This document shows positions 1-11,747 of a stretch of 64,000 bases of DNA, in pieces (positions within the stretch are counted from its first letter, which is position 1; each line of letters opens with the position of its first letter). The translations under genes were made by a program, and so were the position numbers. This DNA is from Batkoa obscura. Lineage: Eukaryota; Entomophthoromycota; Entomophthoromycetes; Entomophthorales; Batkoaceae. The notes beneath the pieces were generated by a model, which ran no database searches, was not told the DNA's origin, and saw nothing but the letters and a program-made list of their open reading frames with translations. The DNA is taken from assembly GCA_030770535.1 (NCBI GenBank), contig JASVEC010000048.1:186001-250000 (forward strand), written 5' to 3'.

Positions 1-207
1 ACATGGTGCTTTTGAAATATATTGTGGAATATGGGGATTGATCTCATTACCCTCTTCATCCAATTCTGCTGGTGCTGTACCTGCTTTACGTGCCGCTTCT
101 AAATCTTTTTGCTTACGGAAATCTTCTCGACTAAGTTTGTTGACTTTGAATTAAAGGTTAGCATATTTCAATTTTATAAGATGAATAATGTTACTATTTG
201 CTGCCAT
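1..207 (-). CDS. SLU7: SLU7 pre-mRNA splicing factor, N-terminal part
   Basis: SLU7 is a second-step splicing factor that helps select the 3' splice site in the spliceosome. Only the first 50 or so residues lie in the window; the gene continues past base 1. A 13-nt first exon (207-195, MAAN plus one base) joins after a 51-bp intron (donor at 194, a TGCTAAC branch-like site, acceptor at 145-144) to an exon reading [20 protein letters not shown] and then [20 protein letters not shown] and YISKAP. The block from the LSRED segment to PHIPQYIS is the characteristic SLU7 N-terminus upstream of its CCHC knuckle. The last bases read CCATGT; the final GT could open another intron and leave the T of the conserved Trp codon. 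The family call is firm from these motifs; the first exon is my inference from splice signals. Confidence 0.85.
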
Positions 208-380
208 TGTCTAATATTGAAAAAATTAGAAATCACTTTCAATTGTTTTTCAAGTTAACTAAAATTAAACACTGTTTCAAATTTTCAAATTATTTTTAAT
301 CCTGGAATCTGACACTCAGATTGGAAGTGCTATCTATTCATTGGATATTAAAATTTTAGCAAAAAAGTTGATTTTTTATA

Positions 381-550
381 CAGCTGTTGCATTACAACTC
401 CTTTGCAGTCTAATTGACTACTCATTTAAAAACAAAGTTCATTACAAAATTTGAGTAAATATAAGAACTAGAAATAAAGAAAATTTCTATATAGATAATT
501 TAATTATAAAAACTATCACTAATAAAAGCGCAAAAGAGTTGCAACAACTG
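381..550. mobile_element. Family B miniature inverted-repeat element, copy 1
   Basis: The left end reads CAGCTGTTGCA, then ACAACTCCTTTGC. The right end is its reverse complement with a small gap (GCAAAAGAGTTGCAACAACTG). TA lies immediately outside both ends (379-380 and 551-552), as expected for Tc1/mariner-type or Stowaway-like insertion. It is 170 bp long and has no coding capacity. Related copies are at 2548-2697 and 40359-40524. Confidence 0.7.
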
Positions 551-1462
551 TAACTATTCGTTTCTAACAAATTAAAATTTTATTCAAAATAATTCTACTT
601 TTTAATATTCAAAAGCAAATTTATTTACAATATACATACACGTATTGTTGAGTTTATTCAACATATATAAAATAATAACTTTTAAAGTTAATGTAGCTAT
701 TCACTATAAAGTTTTATTAACGTCGTAAAGGAATTTTAAAAAAATCAAACCTTTAATCTTAATAAAAAAGTAAACTTGAGTATTTTTTATCTTTTATACT
801 TAATTTATTATATTATTAGCTTATATTTTAACATTAAAAATATCATTAAAATTGTTTGTTTTCATTTATTTGGAAGTAACTAGCCTTTTTAATTATTTCT
901 AATAATTTCTTATAAAATTTCTTATTGACAATATTTTAAATTGTGAACCATACCCTATATCACGATTTCTATAAACAACAACAAATTAAAGCTTCCATAT
1001 ATACCTTTAAATGAAGCCTAGTATAATAAATAAAAACCACCGAAGATATATTTAAATTTTATTTGGACCTGTTAGCTTTCAACAGCACTAATTTAGTAAA
1101 TATAGCAAATATGTAAAAATTTAAAATTTTGGCTAAACTTACTAAATTTAATAAGACCATAAAAAAATTGCTTTATGCTATGAGTATAGAAAAAAGTTTA
1201 ATATTGATTGTGGCAAAATTGGATGAAGGTATAAAAGAATTCAATGATTTTCAAAAAAGTGAAGGTTTTCTTAATCTATTAAAGTATATGACTTTATAAA
1301 TGATTTAATTCATTTAATTTAGTAGTAGGAGATGGCAGGATAGTAAGGTAACTACAATGTTGACTGGGATCCATTTCTTTCAGTTATTTTTGTTTTTGTT
1401 TTTATTCATTTACTTTAAAGTTTTAGAGTATAATTTAACTTTGAAATTACAAATTATATTAT

Positions 1463-1561
1463 TGGGGATGTTTTTTTTGGTTTCCACTTTTTCTATTTTT
1501 TAAGCACTATTTAAGCGGAAAGGTTGTTAATAAAATCCTTAAACAAAAGAATACATCCCCA
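1463..1561 (-). mobile_element. Family A miniature element, copy 1
   Basis: A 99-bp element starts TGGGGATGTTTTTTTTGG and ends AATACATCCCCA. Its internal AAGCACTATTTAAGCGG matches the AAGCGCTATTTGAGCGG core of the other copies. Orientation is opposite to copies such as 5202-5302. The flanks are AT on the left and TT on the right, so the TA duplication seen at other copies has decayed here. Confidence 0.8.
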
Positions 1562-2045
1562 TTAATAATCTGATAATTTATCATTAATGTAAGGATTTGA
1601 AGGGCTAGATTCTGTGGTTTCAGTTGGGTTATTAGTAATGGACAGCATGTTATCAAAATTTAACATTTCCAGATTTATAGGAATTTATATTAATAAACTT
1701 TATACTCAAACTTATAACTTGCGAATGCTTAATCCCTTGAATATAAACTCTATATCGATAAAACATCAAATTTCTTGTCTTTTTTTCAACTGATTTTAAC
1801 ATATTTATAGTTCAGATATTTCATATATTTAATTGTAGAGAATGGTAGTCCAATTTTCATAACTCGAGATTTTTTTGATAATTTTTAGATTCATTAACCC
1901 CTTGATTGTCATCAACTTTTGGAAAAACTCAGCTACAGTCAACCCCTTGATGCCAATTTACCTAAAAGTAATATTTAACCAATAAAATCCAAAAGTTTAG
2001 TTAATCAGAAATTGATTTGATCAGCCAAATTCTTGGATTTTATTA

Positions 2046-2226
2046 GGTTGTTCGAAATGTTCCAGTACAGATTCATGTACAAAAAAAATTAACAATCTAC
2101 GATTGCAACAGTAAATTTTTCTTGACTGTAAAAATAATTTTACTATAAATTTATTGGTGGCGTTGCAACCAATAATTGGCTATTTTTTAATATACATGAA
2201 TTTGTACTGGAACATCTCGAACAACT
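2046..2226. mobile_element. Family D miniature inverted-repeat element
   Basis: The ends read GGTTGTTCGAAATGTTCCAG and its near-exact reverse complement CTGGAACATCTCGAACAACT. Similarity of the two arms continues for roughly 65 bp (GATTGCAACAG against a GCGTTGCAACC-type arm). TA flanks both ends (2044-2045, 2227-2228). It is 181 bp with no open frame. The arms are long enough to fold into a hairpin. No second copy was noticed in the window. Confidence 0.7.
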
Positions 2227-2547
2227 TAATATTGGTTAAAGGCTACTCTTGAGTTGAACGGATGTATCTATCTTGATCGCTTAACAGGTTAATCATCATC
2301 CCTTTTAAAAGAATATAAAACTCGTATAACTCATAGACTTTTTAATTAAATTCGAATATTCATCATCCTTTTTAAACTATTAGCCGACTATTGGTTTTGG
2401 ATGCGAACCTGGCTATCCTTGCTCAATTTATCACAGTTAATGTAATTTAATAACTATAAGCTGTTGTGAGAGTTAAATGCTTGGCATTTTTTCGAAAAAA
2501 ACGTATAGTAGATTTTAATTGTACTCAACTATTGCTAAATTTTAGTA

Positions 2548-2697
2548 GTTCCAACTCTTTTGCGAAATTCTTAATCATTTATTTAAGAGTAAATTGATGA
2601 ATAAATTCTAAAAAATATAAAGACTAGGCATTAAAAAAATTAGTTAGATAAACAACTTAATTATAAAAATACCAATAATTCGCAAAAGAGTTGGAAC
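2548..2697. mobile_element. Family B miniature inverted-repeat element, copy 2
   Basis: A perfect 19-bp terminal inverted repeat, GTTCCAACTCTTTTGCGAA and its complement, bounds 150 bp of AT-rich non-coding DNA. The left flank is TA; the right flank is AT. The AACTCTTTTGCG portion is shared with the termini at 381-550 and, less exactly, 40359-40524, so I group the three as one family. Confidence 0.65.
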
Positions 2698-3569
2698 ATT
2701 TGAAATGAATTTTATATGAAATTTGACATTTCTTTTCATCAGAAACAAATAAATTAGAGTATAAAAGTAAAAATAAATTAAATGACATATGTGTAGGAAC
2801 TTTGTTAATGATTATTAATTAGGACATGGCCATTCTAATATTTAATCCAAGTAGATTAATTTCAAATATTAAAGCTCACATTTAATTGAGTAATAAAACT
2901 GGAACAGAATTGAGGACAAAGAAGAACATTAATAAAAGCTTAGAAATCAAAAAAAATTACCGATACTTTTTGTAGCATACTGCTTAAAACTATACAAAAT
3001 TAAAATAGTAAGTTTAAAAAAATGAATAAATGAAGTATAATTAATATATAGTCACTTAGCTACCTTGCACTATTATACTTTCTTTTAAGGATCAACTTGA
3101 CTTTTATTCTAACAAATTTTTGAGTTTAATCCCTTTGAAAATTTCATTTATTGAATATTCATATTAATAACTAAATGTTACACTAAAACTTAGAGTTTTA
3201 TTGTTCACAGCTATAGATTCTAGAGTAAATTGATAAAATAACTACGTAGTTTAGTAAAAAATGGATACTAATAACTAAATAAGGCCCAAATTTTATTAAA
3301 CTACTTTAAGACCTCTAGTCGTGTTGTATATATGGATGATATCATCATAGAAATCAAGACTGCCTTAAAAGGTGTAACATAATTTAAGCTATAAGCCCAT
3401 TGACAAAAATCCAAGCTATACCCAAAAAAATTATTTGAGCTTGATTACTAATAATAGTAATGTTGTAGTAGGTGCGTTTTATTAAGCGTAACCAATCAAA
3501 CAATATAATATATATTTAAACTAAATTTATAAACCAAAGTTAGACAAGAAAAAGTATTTTTATCTTACA

Positions 3570-4788
3570 ATGGAGATAAAAAATTCAATTCAAGATATCT
3601 ATCGTGAAAGTAGCCATATGTCTTTATCTGAAAATAATGAAGATTATTCTTTAAATCAAGAATCGAATGGTAATAGTTCGATTAATTACACTGAAGATAA
3701 AGAAAGTAAGTTTTATTTATAATAGTTTACTTTATAATTAATATTTCTAAATAAAATAGCTTCCACAAGTAATAAATCAAGTAAAAAACCAGGTCGTAAA
3801 GTTGATGACTCAGAGCCAGTTTCTGTGAGTTTGTTTAAAACCATTTATTTCAAAATTATTAATACCTTAAATATAGAAACGATTAGCACAAAACCGAGCA
3901 GCCCAAAAAGCATTTCGTGAACGTCGAGAAAATTTTGTACGTTCATTACAAGAAAAAGTTAAAGCATTAGAAGAAGCCAATAAATTAACTCAAGAAGAGA
4001 ATAATACTTTATTAAATTCAATTAAAATTTTAGAGCAAGCTAATCAACAGTTAAAAACGGGTAATAATACTACTACTCAAGACTTCAACCCAAACCTTGC
4101 TAGCCAAACGTTTCCTCCTTTAAATAATGGGTTTAATAATGGGTTTAATATGTTTAATTATGATCCTGCCGCTCCATTTCAACAAAATTTTAGTCCAGAT
4201 TTGAACTACTTAATTCCCAATAACCCAGCTTTAACTACTACTAGTATTAATAGTAATTCCATCAATGTAGCAGCTAATTTAAGTCCATTGATTGATCCTA
4301 ATATGATTTATAACTTGCCTGTTAATAATGAAAATTTAATGACTGGTGATGAGTATCTTTTCCCTGAGTTCCCTAACTTTCCTTCTCTTGATAACTCAAA
4401 CCTTAGCAATCCAACAAAACAAGATAACGTATATATACCTCAATTAACCTCCCCTGAATTTCATTCTAGTATGAATCCACTGACACCTCCATCCAATAAC
4501 ACTCATACTTCGACTACACCAGAGCCCAGTAGAATAAGTATTGAACAAATCGATAAAACCATAATGCCAGGCATTAGTGCTTATGATTTAATGAAACCAG
4601 ATCGACCACCACCAACAAAAGAAGAATTACTTCAATTAGCAGCTAAACATAAAATTGTTATGGATAAATTAAAAGCGGAAACTTATACCATTGATGAGCT
4701 ATGTGAAGCTTTAAAAAAGAAAGCCACTTGTTCTGCAGTTCGTGGGTTTTTGTCAGCTTATTTAGGGGAGGATTTTGATAAGAATTAG
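3570..4788 (+). CDS. bZIP transcription factor of Pap1/Yap1 type
   Basis: A nuclear leucine-zipper regulator, probably responding to oxidative stress. There are three exons (3570-3705, 3760-3824, 3877-4788) and introns of 54 and 52 bp; the joined product is 370 residues. Residues 68-125 hold the basic region and zipper. The signature NRAAQKAFRERR has the Gln and Phe contacts typical of Pap1/Yap1 and not of CREB/Fos types. The middle is Asn/Pro/Ser-rich. The C-terminus has TIDELCEALKKKATCSA, matching the C-terminal cysteine-rich domain of Yap1: its two Cys (343 and 352) have the same C-x8-C spacing as Yap1 C620/C629. These are the only cysteines in the protein, so the N-terminal redox cysteines of Yap1 are absent. 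Family membership is seen directly; the redox role is inferred from the conserved spacing. Confidence 0.88.
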
Positions 4789-4972
4789 CCAAGTCTTCTA
4801 TTAAGTGAAGCTTGGTTGTTTATTATTATCGTCCTCTTTTTTATTGACTTTCTCTAAATGCTTTCTTTTATGGAACGTTAAAATATACCTTCTGCGTATA
4901 TTTCTCTTTTTTTTAATTAACCCAAATAAAGTATAAAAATGGAAGTTTATGTTTTATTTTTATTTTTATTTA

Positions 4973-5010
4973 TTGTTAGTAAAATTCTTAAACAAAAAAA
5001 TACATCCCCA
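4973..5010 (-). repeat. Solo end of a family A element
   Basis: These 38 bases (TTGTTAGTAAAATTCTTAAA, then a run of A and TACATCCCCA) are one terminus of family A with no matching other end of its own. About 190 bp downstream the full copy 5202-5302 begins with the reverse complement of the same end. The pair therefore faces each other as an inverted repeat in the 3' flank of the bZIP gene. This could be a truncated copy or the arm of a composite. Confidence 0.65.
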
Positions 5011-5201
5011 TTTTATTAATGTTTCCAATTTATAAATTTAATTACTTCTAATTTATTTTTTAAGGAAATATGTATTAAATATAATTATAAATGTAATTAT
5101 ATTTTATGAATTTTTTAATATATTATTTATGTTAATTTAGTTAACTACTTTATATTTAAATTAAGTATTAAAATTTAGTTTTTTAAAGAATATTAAAAAA
5201 A

Positions 5202-5302
5202 TGGGGATGTATTTTTTTGTTTAAAAATTTTACTAACAATCTTTCCACTCAAATAGCGCTTAAGAAATGGAAAAAATAATGAAACCAAAAAAAACACTCC
5301 CA
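5202..5302 (+). mobile_element. Family A miniature element, copy 2
   Basis: A 101-bp full copy starting TGGGGATGTATTTTTTTG, with core CAAATAGCGCTTAAG and end AAACACTCCCA. The flanks are AA on both sides rather than TA. It lies between the bZIP and ALG10 genes, 153 bp past the ALG10 stop codon. Confidence 0.82.
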
Positions 5303-5455
5303 AATATTTCAAACCAATTTGCTTTTGTTACTTTATTCTTCTTTTTTTCTTATTATAATTATACTCCTTTACAAAAGGTTATAAATCTCATACTAATCAT
5401 ATAGAAACATCTAATAACTTGTTTTATTTTTAAACCAAATGCTCTTCACTTCAAT

Positions 5456-7587
5456 CTACCACATAAACCTTTGTAATATATCAGGTTCCGATGGCCAATA
5501 AAAAGGTCTAAATAGAAACAGGTAAGCAATACATAAATTCAATATCAAATACATTATTAATTCCGTTATTATTCTATACCAATTCAATTGTTTCTTATTA
5601 TGTAATAAGACAATTCTTAAAAATAGAAAAGGTAATATAAAATATCTCAATTCTAGTAATGGGGATGGAATTAAAGATAAACTAATTGTGCAAAAATAAC
5701 CAAGCCATAATAAAAAGGGTTTAGTTGATGGAAGGTATTGTGTTTGATACCACAGATAGATTAAGAAATGATATAATGGAGCATAAAGATAAGGTAATAA
5801 TGGATGATATCGAAATAAATTTTTCCAAATATAAAATGAAATGTGTCGATTATCACTTAATAAAAAGGGATGATGTATGCTATTTATAAGTTTGAATTAG
5901 TTTTGTTTTAGTGATATGTTATAGATGAATATTAATACTTACGTAAATTTATGAATAATTAATAAAATTATAAATAATGAAATTAAATTTAATAGCATTA
6001 TTTTAAAACTAAATTGAATAAATAAGTTGAGTTATGTTTTTTATATTAAACAAATCAAATGAGTTATTTACCTTTTAAAAAAATTATAAATATATTGTGA
6101 AAAATGATTCAAAATAGAAGGTATACTGATACTAGTTAATAGATATGGCCATAATAAACTGGATGTAAAAGTTAAAAAATAAAATAATTGTGTAAAATGT
6201 AAGGTCGGTATATGATTCGATTTATCTCCTAATATTAATAAATTAATAAATAATAATAAATTAATAAATAATAATAAATTTTACCTAAAACAATTCCTTT
6301 ATTCCAAAGTATAAACGAAGCAAATGAAAATAATATTAAACTATATGGTAATATTACATTAAAACATAAATTAATAAAATTTTGTTTTAATATCTCAACT
6401 ACTTTTGGTAATAATTGAATTTTTATATCTAATAATATAATAAAATAAAATAAAATCATTTATTATTAAAAATATTAAAAATAAAAATAAAATCTTACCA
6501 CCATCTTTAAAAAATTCATTTGGTTTATTCAATAATAATTTCGTTACTCCTTCTTTATTTCTATTTTTATCTTTATTTTTATTTTCTTTAATAATTCTAT
6601 TATTATCTAACTTATTAATTTCTAAACAAATTGCAAATATCATAATAAATAACATCCAAATAATATTTGTTTGCCGAACTGTTAATGATAATAATCCTAA
6701 CTAATATTAAAACTTAATTTAATAATTATAAAAAAATAATATTATAATATTATAATAAAAAAATAAATATTATTACCAAATTATTCCACCAATGATAATT
6801 ATATAATGATAATAAAAATGATAATAAAATAATAATAGTTGACAATGTATCTGTATAATATAAATGATGATAAAAAAAACTAATTGGAAATAAACTTATT
6901 GTAAATGTTATTAATGATAATAATTTGTCATTCTTTTCTATTTCTTTGCTTTTTGTATTAAATTGATAATCTATTGTTTTTAACAAAATGGCTATTATAA
7001 AATATAATTTTAATCCTAAAATTACATTAAATAATCTTAAACTTGTTATGTTACAATTAAATATATAACTGAAGGGTAATGTTAATAAATATCTATTTTA
7101 AAAATATTATAAATTAATAAAGCAAATAAAAATATAATAAAGATTACTTACAGTCCAGGTGGGGTTGTCAATTTTGGATCATAATTTGAATAATCCCCAT
7201 TACAATACTTTTGTACTTGAGGTATATGAAATATTTCATCCATATAAGATAAAGTTAAATTTTGATTTATAAGATAATGAAAACTCAAAGATAGAAAAGA
7301 ATAGATTATAAAATAAAATAAATGGTATCGATTTGTTAATGTCTCTTGAATTACTTTTGATAAACTCGGAAGTGAAAGTGGATTCAATGAGATTGAGTTG
7401 TCTTGATCTGGGTTTTTTTAATTTTATCATTAATTTTTATTTTAATTAAAGATTAATATAAATTACCATTTAATATTCTATCTAATGAAATCCCAGGATC
7501 TGAATAAATCATTGAAATATCTTTAGATTCTAATAACAAATTAGTTTTATCAATTCCTCCATACCTTTCTTTGGATCGTTTTTTCAT
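5456..7587 (-). CDS. ALG10: ALG10 alpha-1,2-glucosyltransferase
   Basis: Transfers the third and last glucose from dolichyl-P-glucose to the lipid-linked N-glycan precursor in the ER lumen. Eight exons on the minus strand join in frame to 561 residues: 7587-7467, 7407-7152, 7092-6777, 6700-6499, 6428-6285, 6228-6072, 6008-5943, 5879-5456. Hallmarks in order are YMDEIFHIPQ with TTPPGLY, FYHHLYYTDT, TVRQTNIIW, GDKSNHIPTLHFTQ, HHPFLLSDNRH, LELRYFILP and the extreme C-terminal QRFMW. All are ALG10 family blocks, and hydrophobic segments alternate throughout as expected of a multi-pass ER protein. The first exon (MKKRSKERYGG onward, about 40 residues) is unlike the usual short ALG10 N-terminus and is the least certain part. 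The intron at 6284-6231 consists of a duplicated AT-rich unit. Confidence 0.92.
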
Positions 7588-7640
7588 CTCTTATTGAGTT
7601 AACTTATTAAATTAAAAATAAAACGTAATCTTTAAGAATT

Positions 7641-7665
7641 TTTGATTTGATTTGATTTGATTTGA
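7641..7665. repeat. (TTTGA)5 microsatellite
   Basis: Five perfect tandem TTTGA units 54 bp upstream of the ALG10 start codon (the gene is on the minus strand), so the repeat lies in its presumed promoter or leader. Length variation here could alter promoter spacing; that is inference. Confidence 0.9.
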
Positions 7666-9251
7666 AATTTTTAATGAGTGATCAAATTTTATCGAAAAAT
7701 TTCAATGTTGCACCTTTTCATAGAATGAGAGAGTTTTTATTAATTATTGAAATTAAAAGGAGATTATAATATAAATAGTGTATTAAAATCTATTTTTATA
7801 TATAACAATTTAAAGTAAAAGTTAAATATTATTATCAATCATTCAATATATATTTATCAAAACATCAGAATTAAAAGTTAAAATTAATATCTCGTTATCA
7901 CATTATTTAAATATCTTAAAAAGTGTTGTAGAATTAAGTGGCTTATTTCAAAACATGATTAATTTTGGAATTTTAAATTTTGTTTAAACCTAGAAACTTC
8001 ATAACTAATTGAGTCATTAAGAAAACACAATAAAAGCATATATTTTATTATTAATTCTTTTGATTTCTTTATTAACTTAAAACTTGAATAAGATTTTACT
8101 CAATATCTTCAATAGAAGAATAGTCTTTATTTCCTTATTATTAATTATTACTTTTCTATTCTAAAAAAACCCCCCTGAAAAAATGAACTTTGAATTAGTT
8201 TCAATCTATGGATTTCAACCCCTCTCTATCTCAACTTTTATCTATATAGTTTTAACTATAATATGTATATATAAAGCCCATCAATAATTTTTTTTTTCCT
8301 TCATATACTTTAATAATAATTAGATTTTTGTATTAATCTCTTTTAATCTTAACTAATTATATTGAATTTAACACAACTAACAAATCAGATGTTATTTATA
8401 TTATATACAAGTTTAAATAGGATATGTTGAATGTTAAAGGTTATTGTAAACGGATAGTTCATATTGGTAATTAATGTAAGTTTACAACCAGTTTAATGAT
8501 AGAAAAGTAATGAGTTGTTGCTATATGTATGAATAAACAATTGATTTGTTTTTAACATTAAATATATATTCCACTAAATTAGTTAGACATAAATAATTAT
8601 GCAAAAGTTTACTAACTATTAAAGACCAAGCTTTGTGTTCAAGAAAATTCATAACAAAATTTATTTTGAATATTTAATTTGACTTTTAATTATTTTGATT
8701 ATTGTTCTAGATATGAAAAATAAAATATTTATATTTATTCTTAATTTAATTTAATTGTCTTGAAATTCATAACCCGTGCACGTAGCTCCGTTCTATTAAT
8801 TCCTTTTAATACTTAATACAACCTTGTAAATTTAAACTGAATTCTTAGATCAAGTTAATTAATACTTTGAAAAACCCTAATTATGTATCATCTCATTAAA
8901 ATAAGTATGTTAAATAATATTGACAAATTTAAATAAACAAATACTACATGATATCTATATTATACCAAAACAGAAGGAAACCAACTTAAAAACCATTATT
9001 CAAAGAGTAATACTAAATAGTTAAAATAGAACGTAACAGAATACCATTTAAAAACAAATAATAAGCCACATAAAATTAGAGTATAAACATTTACAATCAA
9101 AAAGGTACATTCCAAAATAAAAAATTATCTTTATTTATAACGTTCCATAAATATCCATTATAAGACTTTCGACATAGAGAGAGAGATTGTAGTAGTGTAA
9201 AGTAAAATTGATTTTAATCGCTTAAAGCTTCTTTATAAAAAAAACTTCAAC
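7666..9251. other. Intergenic stretch between ALG10 and Rac
   Basis: Roughly 1.6 kb of AT-rich DNA in which no coding frame, tRNA or element boundary was seen on either strand. It must contain the ALG10 promoter and the 3' end of the Rac transcript. Confidence 0.5.
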
Positions 9252-10033
<782 letters not shown>

Positions 10034-11747
10034 ACTTTATTATTTTTATTATTTTATCCTTGAAAAAATGAAATATAGATTAGTAAAAATGTTCAAGTGA
10101 AAAAAATTAGTTGAAATTATAAATTAAGTTAAGTTTTAGCTTATCAGTTGGTGTTAGCTTAATGTTTCATCCAATTACTCAAGTTGATTCAAGATTCTAT
10201 CCAATTAAATTAATCTAACTAATGGATTCTTAGAAAATTATCGTTTTATTGATCAGCCAATTAAAGCTGGTTATTTAACTTAAAAAGAAGGAACAAATTG
10301 TTAAATATTGAATTTTAATTAATGAGTTAATTGAAATATTAATGTAAATATTAAGCATTAGTAATTGTAGTAAATACATGTAACATTATCATTAATATAG
10401 TTGGACTCTATTGTTGATTTTAAGAATGTATAAAATTACATATATTATATTGAATAATTGAAGAAACCGTTAATTATTAAGTTGTATGCTAAATTCCAAA
10501 TTGAGTAGTGAGCTCAGTGTAACTAATAATTGGAATAAGTTATTGAGTAAGAGAGGAGATTTTTAACCCTCAAAAAAAAAGTTGGAAATTGACCGAATAA
10601 ATTAAGTTGAGGCAAAGGAAATTTCAAAAGCTTGAATCAACTTAACTGATGGGGAAACAATCGATCTTTTTATTTATAATAATACTTGAATATAATAAAA
10701 ATACCTTAAAATTGTCTAAATTATATAGTCGTAAAAGGTGATATTTACAGATCACTATAGTATATTCTTATCAAGTGGCGAAAAAAACTCGATTTTTTTT
10801 AAACGTTGAAAAAAATGGTTAGACTAAGGAATTGAGACGTTTTTATACTTTATCATTATTTTTTATTATGTTGTTATTAATTTTGAACGATTTAACTTAT
10901 TTGGCTGTTTAATGATTATAGTTTTATTAATAATCTCAATTTAATAAAACCTTATACAAATGACACATTGGCGAAGCATTTATTTTACTTGTTTATCTCT
11001 TAGTCGATAGTTTCATTTTAATTTTTTAGATTTTTTAGTTTAAATTTTGTTTATCATTAGGCTATAGAAAAACTTAGAATTTGTTTAATTCTAGATTTGT
11101 ATACATTTCATTATCAGTCTATTTTTTACTTTTACTTTTTATTCAACAGAACTTGTGTGGAAATTTCATAAAGATAACGTATTTTAAGGGGCGGGTCGAT
11201 TATTTGAAATTTTTTTATTAAAATTAGATTTAACCTAAATTTAAATCAAACTTAACGTTAAAGTTGGGTATCCAAACCTAAAATAGTAAAAATCTATAAA
11301 TTTAAGTTTTGTTATTTTAATTTTACTTAAAAACAAGTATATAATTTACTTAAATGTATAAATTATTTCATAATTTGTTTTTTCTTAATAATAAATTTAT
11401 TCAAATTTTATTTAATAATTCTTTTTGGTTTTATTAAACTAAGTTAAACTTAATAAATAAGCTAATCATTAAACAATAATAATATCTAAATTTCTGCTAG
11501 AAAGCGCTATTTTCATTAAAATTAAAAAAATCAAAAAACATACTACTTCTAGTATTTGTAAAATCCTTCACGGATACATAAAACCGTATAAACTAAAAAA
11601 AAGCTTTGTATATTAAAAATCTCATCCCAACTAAGGTATCTTCCACTCAAAAAGACAACTCATATCGATTTCAGCAACATTTCAACATCAAACTATACAG
11701 TCTTCAAAAATTACTCACTTCAACTATAAACACTAATGCACTTCACT
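10034..11747. other. Intergenic stretch between Rac and Raptor
   Basis: About 1.7 kb with no credible coding frame, RNA gene or repeat family. The AT-rich DNA includes several poly-A/T runs. It should contain the Rac promoter and the 3' end of the Raptor gene. Confidence 0.5.

Larger units (their letters stand above)
208..3569. other. Intergenic region rich in miniature inverted-repeat elements
   Basis: No coding frame of credible length was found in these 3.3 kb. The stretch separates the divergent SLU7 and bZIP genes and contains four small inverted-repeat elements, listed separately (381-550, 1463-1561, 2046-2226, 2548-2697). The rest is AT-rich with no recognisable gene or RNA. A 12-codon stretch near 3330-3360 encodes a YMDD-like string but is too short to call. 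Confidence 0.6.

Noticed and set aside
3328-3366. A YMDD-like string (VVYMDDIII) recalling reverse transcriptases
   Set aside because: Only about a dozen codons with no supporting family sequence on either side; too short to separate from chance.
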